Part shown: positions 40,817 through 49,121 of the stretch, piece by piece
Numbering within the stretch: the first letter of the stretch is position 1
How the letters are laid out: every line of letters begins with the position of its first letter
NCBI RefSeq assembly: GCF_000720925.1
Contig: NZ_JOEE01000001.1
Coordinates: forward strand, 62,001 to 126,000
Direction: 5' to 3'
Origin: Phycicoccus jejuensis
GTDB lineage: Bacteria > Actinomycetota > Actinomycetes > Actinomycetales > Dermatophilaceae
DNA: 64,000 bases
Position numbers and translations under genes: made by a program
The notes under the pieces: generated by a model
What the model saw: only the letters and a program-made list of their open reading frames with translations
Told to the model about the DNA's origin: nothing
Database searches by the model: none

Positions 40817-42214
40817 TCAGACGTGGATGGCCGCCGGGATGCCGTCCGAGAAGACCTCTGGCGGGTCCGGGAGGCGCTCGGAGCCGCCGGCCGCGTGACG
40901 GGCGGTGGTCCACGCGACGGCGCACGCGTCGAGGACGTCGTCGGCGGCGTAGCCCCGCCCCTCGAGCACCGACGGCCGGGCGATGCCGGCGGCCGCGAGC
41001 GCGTCGAGGCGGGCCCGGCGCCCCTCGTCGGTCTTCTTGTTGGGCCGCAGGGGGGCGCCGGACATCCGGGCGAAGCAGACCTCGGGATGGACCTCGAGCA
41101 CCTCGACGGTGGGTCGCGAGCGCACCCACGCGTCGACCTCGAGGATCTTCGCGCGCAGGGCGAAGGCCTGCGCCCCGACGCCCTGCCCGCTGAGCGCGCG
41201 GTTGACGGTGTCCGCGGCGGCGCGGTCGGGAGCGCCGTAGGCCTCGCGGGTCAGCGTGGTGAACACCGACGACGCCTTGCCCGGCAGCGCGCGGCGGGCC
41301 AGGGCGTCCGCGGCCCGGGTCGTGCTGTCGGGCAGGCCGATCGGGATGTCGATGCCGACGACCCGGACGTCGGCGACCTCGCGGACGGTCTCGACGAGCT
41401 CGGCGATCGTCGAGGCGACGACGACGCGCGGCCGGGGCGCGCCCGGCTCGAGCAGCGCGCCGACCCAGCCGGCCGGGCAGCCGTCGACGCCGAGGACCGG
41501 CACGTCGACCGTGACGGGTGGCGGGACCGCCGGCCCGGCCGGTGCGTCGGGCGCGGCCGGAGCGAGGCCCTCGACCGCCCCGAGGACGAGGTCGAGGGTC
41601 ACCTCGAACTCCGCCCCGAACGACCACCCGGGCCGCATCGTGTGGTCGCGGGCGAACTCGGTGAAGTGCGGGTAGGTCGCCGCCACGGCCTCGTCGATGA
41701 TCTCGGCCTCGAGCTGCGCCAGCTCCTCCTGCCCGGCGAAGGGGAGCGAGAGCTCCTGGACCATGAAGCCGTAGAGGTGCGCGTCGACGAGCGCGAAGAC
41801 GTGGCCGACCGCGGCGAGCGAGAAGCCCTGCGCGCGAAGGCATCCGATGACGGCGTCGTGGTGCGCGACGGCAGCGGGCCCGGGGGAGCGGCGCGCGTCC
41901 ATCAGCCCGATCGCCCAGCGGTGGCGCAGCAGGGCCGCCCGGCCGGACACCGACCGGGCGCGCAGCTCCTGGCGCCAGGCGCCGCCCACGACCGGCGTGT
42001 GCAGCTCCGCGAAGACCGCGTCGACCATCGCGTCGAGGAGCGCGTCCTTGTTCGGCACGTGGTGGTAGAGCGACATCGCCTCGACCCCGAGCCGACCGGC
42101 GAGGGCCCGCATCGAGAGCGCGCCGAGGCCGTCGGCGTCGGCGAGGGCGACGGCCTCGGCCACGATGCGCTCGCGGCTGAGCGTGGGGCGGTCGGTGCGG
42201 GGGCGGGGCGGCAC
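40817..42214 (-). CDS. TetR-family regulator fused to a DUF429 domain
   Basis: A 465-residue two-domain protein. Residues 1-225 are a TetR repressor: RERIVAEAVALADADGLGALSMRALAGRLGVEAMSLYHHVPNKDALL is the DNA-binding three-helix unit, then a helical ligand domain. A Pro/Ala linker (about 218-240) leads to a DUF429 domain starting VPVLGVDGCPAGWVGALL, with VVGIDIPIGLP, LEVHPEVCFARM and the DDVLDACAVAWT helix; DUF429 is a predicted RNase H-like nuclease. The whole frame is open without a stop between domains. It is divergent from a quinone reductase-like gene with two CTTACG-type palindromes between them. Fusion of these domains is unusual to my knowledge. Confidence 0.87.
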   Translation of the reverse strand: MPPRPRTDRPTLSRERIVAEAVALADADGLGALSMRALAGRLGVEAMSLYHHVPNKDALLDAMVDAVFAELHTPVVGGAWRQELRARSVSGRAALLRHRWAIGLMDARRSPGPAAVAHHDAVIGCLRAQGFSLAAVGHVFALVDAHLYGFMVQELSLPFAGQEELAQLEAEIIDEAVAATYPHFTEFARDHTMRPGWSFGAEFEVTLDLVLGAVEGLAPAAPDAPAGPAVPPPVTVDVPVLGVDGCPAGWVGALLEPGAPRPRVVVASTIAELVETVREVADVRVVGIDIPIGLPDSTTRAADALARRALPGKASSVFTTLTREAYGAPDRAAADTVNRALSGQGVGAQAFALRAKILEVDAWVRSRPTVEVLEVHPEVCFARMSGAPLRPNKKTDEGRRARLDALAAAGIARPSVLEGRGYAADDVLDACAVAWTTARHAAGGSERLPDPPEVFSDGIPAAIHV

Positions 42215-42252
42215 GGCGTCTCCGAGGGGTCCACGGGTGGGTCTTGCGCGAT

Positions 42253-42303
42253 CTTACGTCGTAAGGCTACGGTGCGACGCATCCGCCGTTCTTACGCTGT
42301 AAG
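42253..42303. promoter_or_regulatory. Twin TetR-type operators
   Basis: CTTACGTCGTAAG (42253-42265) and CTTACGCTGTAAG (42291-42303) are two near-identical 13-base palindromes with centres 38 bases apart. They lie between the divergent TetR-DUF429 and oxidoreductase starts; the second ends nine bases before the oxidoreductase GTG. They are likely binding sites of the adjacent TetR domain. Confidence 0.8.
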
Positions 42304-42312
42304 GGAGTAGCC

Positions 42313-43365
42313 GTGCGCGCCGTCGCCCAGGACCGCTTCGGGGGCACCGACCGCCTCCACCTCACCGACCGCCCCGACCCGGAGCCCGGCCGGGGGGAGG
42401 TGCTCGTGCGCGTCGCCGCCGCCGGCCTCGACCGCGGCACCGTGCACGTGATGACCGGGCGCCCGCTCCTGGCCCGCCTCGGCCTCGGCCTGCGCCGCCC
42501 GAGGTTCCCCGTGCCCGGCCGCGACCTCTGCGGCACCGTCGTCGCCCTCGGTCCCGGCGTCACGGGCGTGGAGGTCGGCGACCGCGTCGTCGGCACCGCC
42601 GACGGGTCGTGCGCCGAGCTCGCGGTCGTCCCGGTCCCGCGCCTCGCCGCGGCCCCCCGCACGCTGACCGACGAGGAGGCGGCCGCGCTCCCGGTCTCGG
42701 GCCTCACCGCCCTCCAGGCGCTGCGCGCCGCCGGTGTCGGGCCCGGGCAGCGCGTCCTCGTCGTCGGGGCGTCCGGGGGGGTCGGCACGTACGCCGTCCA
42801 GCTCGCCGTCGCCGCCGGCGCCCGCGTGACCGGGGTGTGCAGCCGGGCCAAGGCCGAGCTCGTCCGGGGGCTCGGGGCAGCGCACGTCGTCGCTTACGAG
42901 GAGGCCGACGTCGACGCCGAGGGCGTCCGCTACGACGCGGTCCTCGACATCGGCGGCCACCGGTCGCTGCGCACGCTGCGGGCGGTGCTCGCGCCCCGGG
43001 GCACGCTCGTCGTCGTCGGCAGCGAGGCACCCGGACGCTGGCTCGGGGGCCTCGAGCGGTCGGTGGGGGCGGCGCTGCTCTCGCCGTTCGTGCGCCAGCG
43101 CCTCGTGATGCACGTGTCCCGCGAGCGGGCCGCCGACCTCGCCGAGCTCGTCGGCCTCGTCGACGCCGGCGCGGTCCGGCCGGTCCTCGACCACGTCGTG
43201 CCCCTCGACGGGGTGGCGCGGGCCCTCGACCACGTCGCCGCCGGGCGCGCCCGGGGCAAGGTCGTCGTCCGCGTCGACGGGCGGTCGGACCGGGCCGGGT
43301 CGGCCGCGGCCGCCGTCAGCGAAGGGGGCGGACCGGGGTGGCCGTCAGCCTCGCCGAGACCTTGA
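42313..43365 (+). CDS. Zinc-less MDR alcohol dehydrogenase / quinone reductase-like
   Basis: A 350-residue medium-chain dehydrogenase/reductase. The GroES-like start has GEVLVRVAAAGLDRGTVHVMTGRP and VPGRDLCGTVVALGPGV, without the zinc-binding Cys set, so it is a quinone-reductase-like MDR. The NAD(P)H motif is VLVVGASGGVGTYAVQLAVAAGA (about 157-179). Similar enzymes act on quinones and alkenals. It starts at GTG 42313 right after a TetR-type operator, so the divergent TetR-DUF429 protein probably represses it. The last 50 bases overlap the convergent metalloprotease gene. Confidence 0.88.
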   Translation: MRAVAQDRFGGTDRLHLTDRPDPEPGRGEVLVRVAAAGLDRGTVHVMTGRPLLARLGLGLRRPRFPVPGRDLCGTVVALGPGVTGVEVGDRVVGTADGSCAELAVVPVPRLAAAPRTLTDEEAAALPVSGLTALQALRAAGVGPGQRVLVVGASGGVGTYAVQLAVAAGARVTGVCSRAKAELVRGLGAAHVVAYEEADVDAEGVRYDAVLDIGGHRSLRTLRAVLAPRGTLVVVGSEAPGRWLGGLERSVGAALLSPFVRQRLVMHVSRERAADLAELVGLVDAGAVRPVLDHVVPLDGVARALDHVAAGRARGKVVVRVDGRSDRAGSAAAAVSEGGGPGWPSASPRP

Positions 43366-44956
43366 TCGTGGCGGAGGCCGCCGGCCACGCGGTCCCACCG
43401 CCGTCGACCGCCCGGACCGCGACGGTGTGCCGCCCGGACCACGTCGGACCCGACCACGAGGTCCCCGAGACCTGCTCGGTCCGCCCGTCGACCGTCACGG
43501 TGTAGCCACCCGAGGCGACGACGCCGGAGGGCGCCGTCCACGTGGCCTGCAGCGTCGAGCCGCTGACGGCGAGGGCGAGGTCGCGCGGGGCGACGCGCGA
43601 GCCGACGCGCAGCACGGCACCGGCCGCGGTCACCGACACCACGTCGACCCGGACACCCGTCGTCGCGTCCGTCACGGAGCCGCCCGGGAGCACCGGGGCG
43701 TCGGCGAACGAGGAGGTCGCGGGCTTGCCGTCGAGGAGCCAGCTCTGGTGCCCCGCACCGCGGTCGATGCGGAAGGTGACGCCCCGGACGGCCGGGTCCG
43801 TCGCCGCGAACGTGTCGAACGCCCCGGTGGTCGTGCGCAGCTCGGCGGTCAGCCACGACCCGTCCCGCCGCGGGATCCGCAGCTCGCGGTTCCCCGACGG
43901 CGTCTCGGACGGGACGATGCGCACGGTCCTCGCCTCGCCGGCGGGCACGGACACCGGCTTGACCTGGCCGAAGTGGACGCGGCCGGCCGCGGGGTGCAGG
44001 CGGGCATGGGTGTTGCCCATGACGGAGAACGGGTCCGCGTACTCCAGCACCGTCCCCGAGGGGTCGCTGCAGCCGGAGGGGGCCCCGAGGGTGACGTTCG
44101 TCGTCCCCGTCGTGCAGCGGTAGCCGGAGGCGTGGTGCTCACCGAAGTTGTGGCCGAGCTCGTGGGCGGTCACGAGCAGCGAGGGGGAGTCCTGGTTGAT
44201 CCAGGACCAGGTGCCCGGCACCTCGGCGAGGCCGTCCCAGCCGCAGGAGGCCTGCCGCGGCACGACGACCATGATGTTCGTGTAGGCGGAGGTGTCGACC
44301 TTCGCGGCTCTGGCGGCGGCCTGTGCCTTCTCGCCCCACTCCCGGAAGTCGCAGCTCGACGGGTTGCTCCGGGTCACCGTGTAGGGGCCGACCGCGCGGC
44401 CGCCGACGGTCCACAGCCGGTCCGAGGACTCGGCGTAGAACGCCCGGACGCTCGAGGACGCGCCGAAGAGCCGCGCCGCGACGGTGCTCGGCGAGGCCGG
44501 CGCCTCGGACGGACGGTCGGCGAAGCGCAGGGAGATCGCGAGCACCGTGTAGGTGCGCTTCCCCGAGCCGGTGGGCAGGGCGAGCTCGGCGGTGCGGGAG
44601 GCCGTGCCCGAGGCGGCGAGGGCGGCGTCGGAGGTGCGCAGCGCCCCGGAGGCGGTCCGGGTGCCGCGGACGCTGACACGGGCCCCGACGAGGGGGTGCT
44701 CGTCCGTCGCCGTCACACCGGTCAGCGGGACGGGGCTGCCGGCCGTGCCGCCGGGGGTGACGGCGAGCGTCGTGCTCGTCGTGCCGCTGCGGAAGCCGTC
44801 GGCGACGAGCGCGGTCAGGGTGCCGCTCACGGTGGCCGGCCCGGTCCGCGCGCCGGGCGGGGCGGCGTGCACCGGGGCGGCGCCACCGCCGACGAGGGCC
44901 GCGGCGGACGCGGCCAGGGCCACGCCGAGGGCGAGCAGGCGGGGGCGCGGGGGCAT
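43316..44956 (-). CDS. Secreted zinc metalloprotease, gametolysin/reprolysin-like
   Basis: A 546-residue exported protease. A Sec signal occupies residues 1-32 (MPPRPRLLALGVALAASAAA then AAPVHAA). The catalytic motif is AHELGHNFGEHHASG with zinc ligands His265, His269 and His275 (HExxHxxGxxH) and the Met-turn FSVMGN downstream. This metzincin pattern and the GTVLEYADPFSVMGN phrase fit the M11/gametolysin-like peptidases. The C-terminal 90 residues look like a fibronectin III-type domain (ATWTAPSGVVASGGYTVTVD, HTVAVRAVDGGG). The start is ATG at 44956. The 3' end overlaps the oxidoreductase by 50 bases. A terminator for dctA lies just upstream. Confidence 0.9.
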   Translation of the reverse strand: MPPRPRLLALGVALAASAAALVGGGAAPVHAAPPGARTGPATVSGTLTALVADGFRSGTTSTTLAVTPGGTAGSPVPLTGVTATDEHPLVGARVSVRGTRTASGALRTSDAALAASGTASRTAELALPTGSGKRTYTVLAISLRFADRPSEAPASPSTVAARLFGASSSVRAFYAESSDRLWTVGGRAVGPYTVTRSNPSSCDFREWGEKAQAAARAAKVDTSAYTNIMVVVPRQASCGWDGLAEVPGTWSWINQDSPSLLVTAHELGHNFGEHHASGYRCTTGTTNVTLGAPSGCSDPSGTVLEYADPFSVMGNTHARLHPAAGRVHFGQVKPVSVPAGEARTVRIVPSETPSGNRELRIPRRDGSWLTAELRTTTGAFDTFAATDPAVRGVTFRIDRGAGHQSWLLDGKPATSSFADAPVLPGGSVTDATTGVRVDVVSVTAAGAVLRVGSRVAPRDLALAVSGSTLQATWTAPSGVVASGGYTVTVDGRTEQVSGTSWSGPTWSGRHTVAVRAVDGGGTAWPAASATIKVSARLTATPVRPLR

Positions 44957-45066
44957 GAGGGGTCCTGGAGGTCGGCGCGACGGGTTCACTCGCAGGGTAG
45001 GGACACCCGGGGACCGCCCGCTGCCCGTCCCGGGCGGGAAGGGCCGTCCGGCCGATGCCGGCACGG

Positions 45067-45105
45067 CGGAGGGCGGGCGGCCCCGTGGGGACCACCCGCC
45101 CTCCG
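45067..45105 (-). terminator. Terminator hairpin after dctA
   Basis: The arms CGGAGGGCGGG (45067-45077) and CCCGCCCTCCG (45095-45105) are perfect, with near pairing extending further out. It is 25 bases downstream of the dctA stop and precedes the metalloprotease gene. Confidence 0.75.
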
Positions 45106-45129
45106 GCGGTGCTGTGGGTGCGGCGGTGC

Positions 45130-46506
45130 TCAGCGCGCCGCGGGCTCGAGCTCCTCGGCGGCCGGCGGGGCCGTCTCGTGGTCGTCGATCATGCGGGCCT
45201 CGTCGAAGGGTCGCTGCCCGGCGAGCACGGCACTCATCTGCTCGCGGTCGATGGCGTTGGTCCACGTGCCGATGAGGACGGTCGCGACCGAGTTGCCGGC
45301 GAAGTTGGTCAGCGCGCGCGCCTCGCTCATGAGGCGGTCGATGCCGACGATGAAGCCGACGCCGTCGACGAGGTCGGGGCGGTGCGACTGGAGGCCGCCG
45401 GCGAGGGTCGCCAGGCCGGCGCCGGTGACACCCGCGGCGCCCTTGCTCGCGATGATCATGAAGACGAGCAGGCCGATCTGCTGGCCGATGCTGAACGGCT
45501 TGTCGAGCGCCTCGGCGATGAAGAGCGAGGCCATCGTCAGGTAGATCGCGGTGCCGTCGAGGTTGAAGGAGTAACCGGTCGGGACGGTGATGCCGACGAC
45601 CGGACGGGAGACCCCGAGGTGCTCCATCTTCGCGATGAGTCGCGGCAGGGCCGACTCCGAGGACGAGGTCGAGAGGATGAGGAGGAACTCGCGGCCGAGG
45701 TACTTGAGGAGCGACCAGATGCCGACGCCCGCGACGACGCGGAGCATCGCCCCGAGCACACCGAAGACGAAGAGGAAGCACGTCGCGTAGAAGGCGACCA
45801 TGATCAGGCCCAGGCTCTTGAGCGCGTCGAGGCCGGTGGCGCCGACGACCGCGGCCATCGCGCCGAACGCGCCGACGGGGGCGACCCACATGATCATCGC
45901 CATGAGGCGGAAGACGAGCTTCTCGAGGTGCTTGATGCCGCGCAGGATCGGCTCGCCGGCGGTGCCGAGCTTCTGCAGCGCGAAGCCGACGAGGATCGCG
46001 ACGAGGAGGGTCTGCAGCACCGACCCGGAGGTGAGCGCCGAGACGAGGGTGTCGGGGACGAGGCCGAGGAGGAACTCGGTCGTCGACTCCGCCTCCGCCG
46101 AGACCTGCGACTGACCGGACTTCGCGAGCTCGTCGGTGAGGTTGAGCCCGGCGCCGGGCTGGACGATGTTGCCGACGACGAGGCCGATGGCCAGGGCGAC
46201 GGTCGACATCGTGAGGAAGTAGCCGAGCGCGAGGCCGCCGACCTTGCCGACCTGCGCGGCGCGGCGCACCGACCCGATGCCGAGGACGATCGTCACGAAG
46301 ATGATCGGGCTGATCATCATCTTGATGAGGTTGACGAAGAACGTCCCGAGCGGCTTGAGCTCCTTGCCGAACTCCGGGAAGAGGAAGCCCACGGCGATGC
46401 CGAGGAGCATCGCGACGATGACCGCGATGTAGAGGAAGTGCGTTCTGTCGCGGCGCTTCGGGGCGGCGGTGTCGCCACCCGGCGCTGCGGGCGCGGATGC
46501 AGTCAT
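45130..46506 (-). CDS. dctA: C4-dicarboxylate/cation symporter
   Basis: A 458-residue dicarboxylate/amino-acid:cation symporter of the DctA/GltP family. Hallmarks are FVNLIKMMISPIIFVTIVLGIGSV, the STSSSESALPRLIAKMEHLGV loop (re-entrant hairpin 1), VPTGYSFNLDGTAIYLTMA with the NLDGT cation site, and IASKGAAGVTGAGLATLAG (hairpin 2). The GFIVGIDRLMSEARALTNFAGN segment with Arg and Asn near the substrate site favours C4-dicarboxylates over glutamate. The start is ATG at 46506 with AAGGAG upstream. It is divergent from a CitA/DcuS-type kinase and its regulator, which probably control it. Confidence 0.94.
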   Translation of the reverse strand: MTASAPAAPGGDTAAPKRRDRTHFLYIAVIVAMLLGIAVGFLFPEFGKELKPLGTFFVNLIKMMISPIIFVTIVLGIGSVRRAAQVGKVGGLALGYFLTMSTVALAIGLVVGNIVQPGAGLNLTDELAKSGQSQVSAEAESTTEFLLGLVPDTLVSALTSGSVLQTLLVAILVGFALQKLGTAGEPILRGIKHLEKLVFRLMAMIMWVAPVGAFGAMAAVVGATGLDALKSLGLIMVAFYATCFLFVFGVLGAMLRVVAGVGIWSLLKYLGREFLLILSTSSSESALPRLIAKMEHLGVSRPVVGITVPTGYSFNLDGTAIYLTMASLFIAEALDKPFSIGQQIGLLVFMIIASKGAAGVTGAGLATLAGGLQSHRPDLVDGVGFIVGIDRLMSEARALTNFAGNSVATVLIGTWTNAIDREQMSAVLAGQRPFDEARMIDDHETAPPAAEELEPAAR

Positions 46507-46625
46507 GGCGTGAACTCCTTTGTCCGACGCAGTGGGCCTGCGCTGTCGTCGTCGAGGGTGCTCGACGACGCGGCTATCGTCACCGTTGTGTACGCAAAGT
46601 TCACGCGGGAGCGCGGGCCCCGGTC
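46507..46625. promoter_or_regulatory. Shared promoter region of dctA and the two-component system
   Basis: These 119 bases separate the divergent dctA and kinase starts. Somewhat more A/T is found around 46590-46607 (TTGTGTACGCAAAGTTCAC). The word GTGAAC/GTTCAC occurs near both starts. A binding site of the neighbouring response regulator is expected here but cannot be delimited by eye. Confidence 0.45.
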
Positions 46626-48266
46626 GTGAGCCGGGCGGGCGAGGGTGCCCCGGGCCGGCCCGCGCCGCCGGACGAGCCCGGGTCGCACGGGCTGAGCGTG
46701 GCGGGGCAGACGGCGCTGCTCGTCGTCGCCCTCGTCTTCGGGGTCATCGCGGCCGGGCTGGGGGCCGCCTACCTCCAGGCGCGCCAGGCGGTCACCGACC
46801 AGTCGACCGCACAGGTCCTCGCCGTCGCCCAGTCCGTCGCCGCCGAGCCCGAGGTCGTCGACGCCGTCCGCGACGGCGACCCCGACGGCGTGCTCCAGCC
46901 GCTCGCGGAAGGGGTGCGGCGCAGCACCGGCACCGACTTCGTCGTCGTCATGAGCCCGAGCGGCATCCGGTACTCCCACCCGAACCCCGACCAGGTCGGG
47001 AAGCAGTTCGTCGGGCACATCGCCGCCGCGCGCGCCGGCGGGGAGGTCGTCGAGGACTACACGGGCACGCTCGGGCCGAGCCGGCGAGCGGTCGTGCCGG
47101 TGCGTGACGGGGCACGGGTCGTCGGGCTCGTCGCGGTCGGCATCGGCAAGCAGGCCGCGGACGAGCGGCTCGCCCGCGAGCTGCCGCCGCTGCTCGTCGC
47201 CGGCGTCGTGGCGGGCCTGCTCGCCGCGGTCGGCACCACGCTCATCACCCGGCGGGTGCGCCACCAGACCCGCGGGCTGCGGGCGGCCGAGCTCCAGGCG
47301 ATGCACGACCACCACGACGCCGTCCTGCACTCGGTGACCGAGGGGCTCGTCCTCGTCGACCCCGGGGGCCGGTTGCGGCTGGCCAACGACGAGGCGCGCC
47401 GCCTGCTCGGGCTGCGCGAGGACCCCACCGGGCGCGACGTCGGCGAGCTCGGGCTCGCGCCACCGCTCGTCGCGGCGATGGCGGACCCCGACGTCCGCGA
47501 GGACGACCTGCACGTGACCGGCGGGCGGGTGCTCGTCCTCAACAAGGCGCGGGCGCGCCGCGACGGCGAGGACCTCGGCGCGGTCGTCACCGTCCGCGAC
47601 CGCACGGACCTCGAGGAGCTGACCGGCGAGCTCGGTGCGGCGCGGGGGCTGGCCGAGGCGCTGCGCTCGCAGGCGCACGAATCGGGCAACCGGCTGCACA
47701 CCATGGTCTCGCTCATCGAGCTCGGGCACCCCGACCGCGCGGTCGAGTTCGCGACCGACGAGCTCGAGCGGGCGCAGCGGCTCACCGACGTCGTCGTCAC
47801 CGGCGTCGAGGACCCGACGCTGTCGGCGCTGCTGCTCGGCAAGGCCGCCGAGGCCCACGAGCGCGGGGTCGAGCTCGTCGTCGACCCCGGGCTGCGCTGG
47901 CCCGCGGACGTTGCGCCGGCCCGCGACGTCGTCACCGTCGTCGGCAACCTCGTCGACAACGCGATCGACGCCGTCACCGGGGTCGAGGGCGTCCGGCGGG
48001 TGACCCTCGGGGCGCACGACCTCGGCGAAGGGGTCGAGCTCGTCGTCGCGGACACCGGCCCGGGCATCCCGTCGGCGCTGCGCGAGCGGGTGCTCGAGCG
48101 CGGCTTCTCGACGAAGTCGGTCGACGGGCCGGCCGGGTCGCGCGGCATCGGGCTGGCGCTCGTCGCCGACACCGTGCAGCGGCTCGGGGGCACGCTGCGC
48201 ATCGACGAGCCGCCGGGGGCGACCGTCACGGTGCGCCTGCCCGTGCGCGCGGGGGTGGACGGGTGA
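46626..48266 (+). CDS. Sensor histidine kinase, CitA/DcuS type
   Basis: A 546-residue membrane sensor. One helix (about residues 25-48) is followed by an extracytoplasmic sCache/PAS domain with GTDFVVVMSPSGIRYSHPNPDQVGKQFVGH, the citrate/dicarboxylate-sensing pattern, then a second helix (LLVAGVVAGLLAAVGTTLI). A cytoplasmic PAS (HSVTEGLVLVDPGGRLRLAN) leads to the SPOB-type dimerisation helix with phospho-acceptor His351 in SQAHESGNRLHTMVSLIELG. The ATPase has NLVDNAIDAV, DTGPGI and GIGLALV. The start is GTG at 46626. The stop overlaps the response regulator start as GTGA. Dicarboxylate sensing for dctA is inferred. Confidence 0.92.
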   Translation: MSRAGEGAPGRPAPPDEPGSHGLSVAGQTALLVVALVFGVIAAGLGAAYLQARQAVTDQSTAQVLAVAQSVAAEPEVVDAVRDGDPDGVLQPLAEGVRRSTGTDFVVVMSPSGIRYSHPNPDQVGKQFVGHIAAARAGGEVVEDYTGTLGPSRRAVVPVRDGARVVGLVAVGIGKQAADERLARELPPLLVAGVVAGLLAAVGTTLITRRVRHQTRGLRAAELQAMHDHHDAVLHSVTEGLVLVDPGGRLRLANDEARRLLGLREDPTGRDVGELGLAPPLVAAMADPDVREDDLHVTGGRVLVLNKARARRDGEDLGAVVTVRDRTDLEELTGELGAARGLAEALRSQAHESGNRLHTMVSLIELGHPDRAVEFATDELERAQRLTDVVVTGVEDPTLSALLLGKAAEAHERGVELVVDPGLRWPADVAPARDVVTVVGNLVDNAIDAVTGVEGVRRVTLGAHDLGEGVELVVADTGPGIPSALRERVLERGFSTKSVDGPAGSRGIGLALVADTVQRLGGTLRIDEPPGATVTVRLPVRAGVDG

Positions 48267-48955
48267 GCGCGGCCGAGCAGCCCATCCGCGTGCTCGTCGT
48301 CGAGGACGAGCCGGTGGCGGCGCAGGCCCACGCGACGTACGTCGGCCGCCTCGAGGGGTTCGTCGTGTCGGGGACGGTGCACACGGCCCGCGACGCCCTG
48401 CAGCACCTCGGGAGCAGCGCGGTCGACCTCGTGCTCCTCGACATGGGGCTGCCGGACCTGCCGGGGCTCGACGTCGTCCGGGCGATGCGGGCCGGCGGGC
48501 ACCGGGCCGACGTCGTGGCGGTCACCTCGGCGCGTGACCTCGAGATGGTGCGCGCCGCCGTGTCGCTCGGGGTCGTCCAGTACGTCCTCAAGCCCTTCGT
48601 CTTCGGCACCCTCCGCGACCGGCTCGAGGCCTACCGCGCCTACCGGGCGGAGGCGTCGGGCGGCGTCGAGGCCGACACGCAGGCCGAGGTCGACACCCTC
48701 TTCTCGCGGCTGCGGCCCGCCGGGGGGTCGGCGGTGCCCAAGGGCATGACCGAGGACCTCCTCGCGCGCACGTCCGTCGCCCTGCGCGAGGCCGGGGGGC
48801 CGTGCTCGGCGGCCGAGCTCGGCGAGCGGCTCGGCGTCAGCCGGGTGACGGCGCGCCGGTACGGCGAGCACCTCGTGACGGCCGGGCGGGCGGCCCGCGG
48901 CAACCGCTACGCCGGCACCGGGCGCCCCGAGGTCACCTACGAGTGGACCGGCTGA
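48263..48955 (+). CDS. Response regulator, CitB/DcuR type
   Basis: A 230-residue response regulator. The receiver has acidic residues at about 14-16 (VVEDEP), phospho-acceptor Asp60 (LLDMGLPDLPG), Thr/Ser in VAVTSARD and Lys in YVLKPF. The output half contains a helix-turn-helix of the CitB/DcuR kind: CSAAELGERLGVSRVTARRYGEHLV and then GRPEVTYEW. The GTG start overlaps the kinase stop. The target is probably the divergent dctA promoter. A long palindrome follows the gene and may end the transcript. Confidence 0.92.
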   Translation: MSAAEQPIRVLVVEDEPVAAQAHATYVGRLEGFVVSGTVHTARDALQHLGSSAVDLVLLDMGLPDLPGLDVVRAMRAGGHRADVVAVTSARDLEMVRAAVSLGVVQYVLKPFVFGTLRDRLEAYRAYRAEASGGVEADTQAEVDTLFSRLRPAGGSAVPKGMTEDLLARTSVALREAGGPCSAAELGERLGVSRVTARRYGEHLVTAGRAARGNRYAGTGRPEVTYEWTG

Positions 48956-48980
48956 CCCCACCGCCCCCGTCCAGGTGCCG

Positions 48981-49028
48981 GCTACACCGCAGCAAGTGCT
49001 GCTGTGGCGACCCGTACTGCGGTGTAGC
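48981..49028. repeat. Intergenic palindrome after the response regulator
   Basis: Perfect 12-base arms, GCTACACCGCAG (48981-48992) and CTGCGGTGTAGC (49017-49028), enclose a 24-base stretch; CCCCGT and ACGGGG further out extend the pairing. It lies between codirectional genes, 25 bases after the regulator stop and about 95 before the oxidoreductase start. Confidence 0.75.
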
Positions 49029-49121
49029 GCGCGACGGGGAGCGCGGCTGACCTGCGACGTCCTGACATTCGTCACGGACCCTGAGCCACTGCGGCGCGCC
49101 CGCGGGTGCGAGGGTGAGGAC

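Noticed and set aside
46503..48017. 504-codon minus-strand frame opposite the sensor kinase
   Set aside because: The plus-strand kinase has all expected motifs; the antisense frame is compositionally typical of a shadow.
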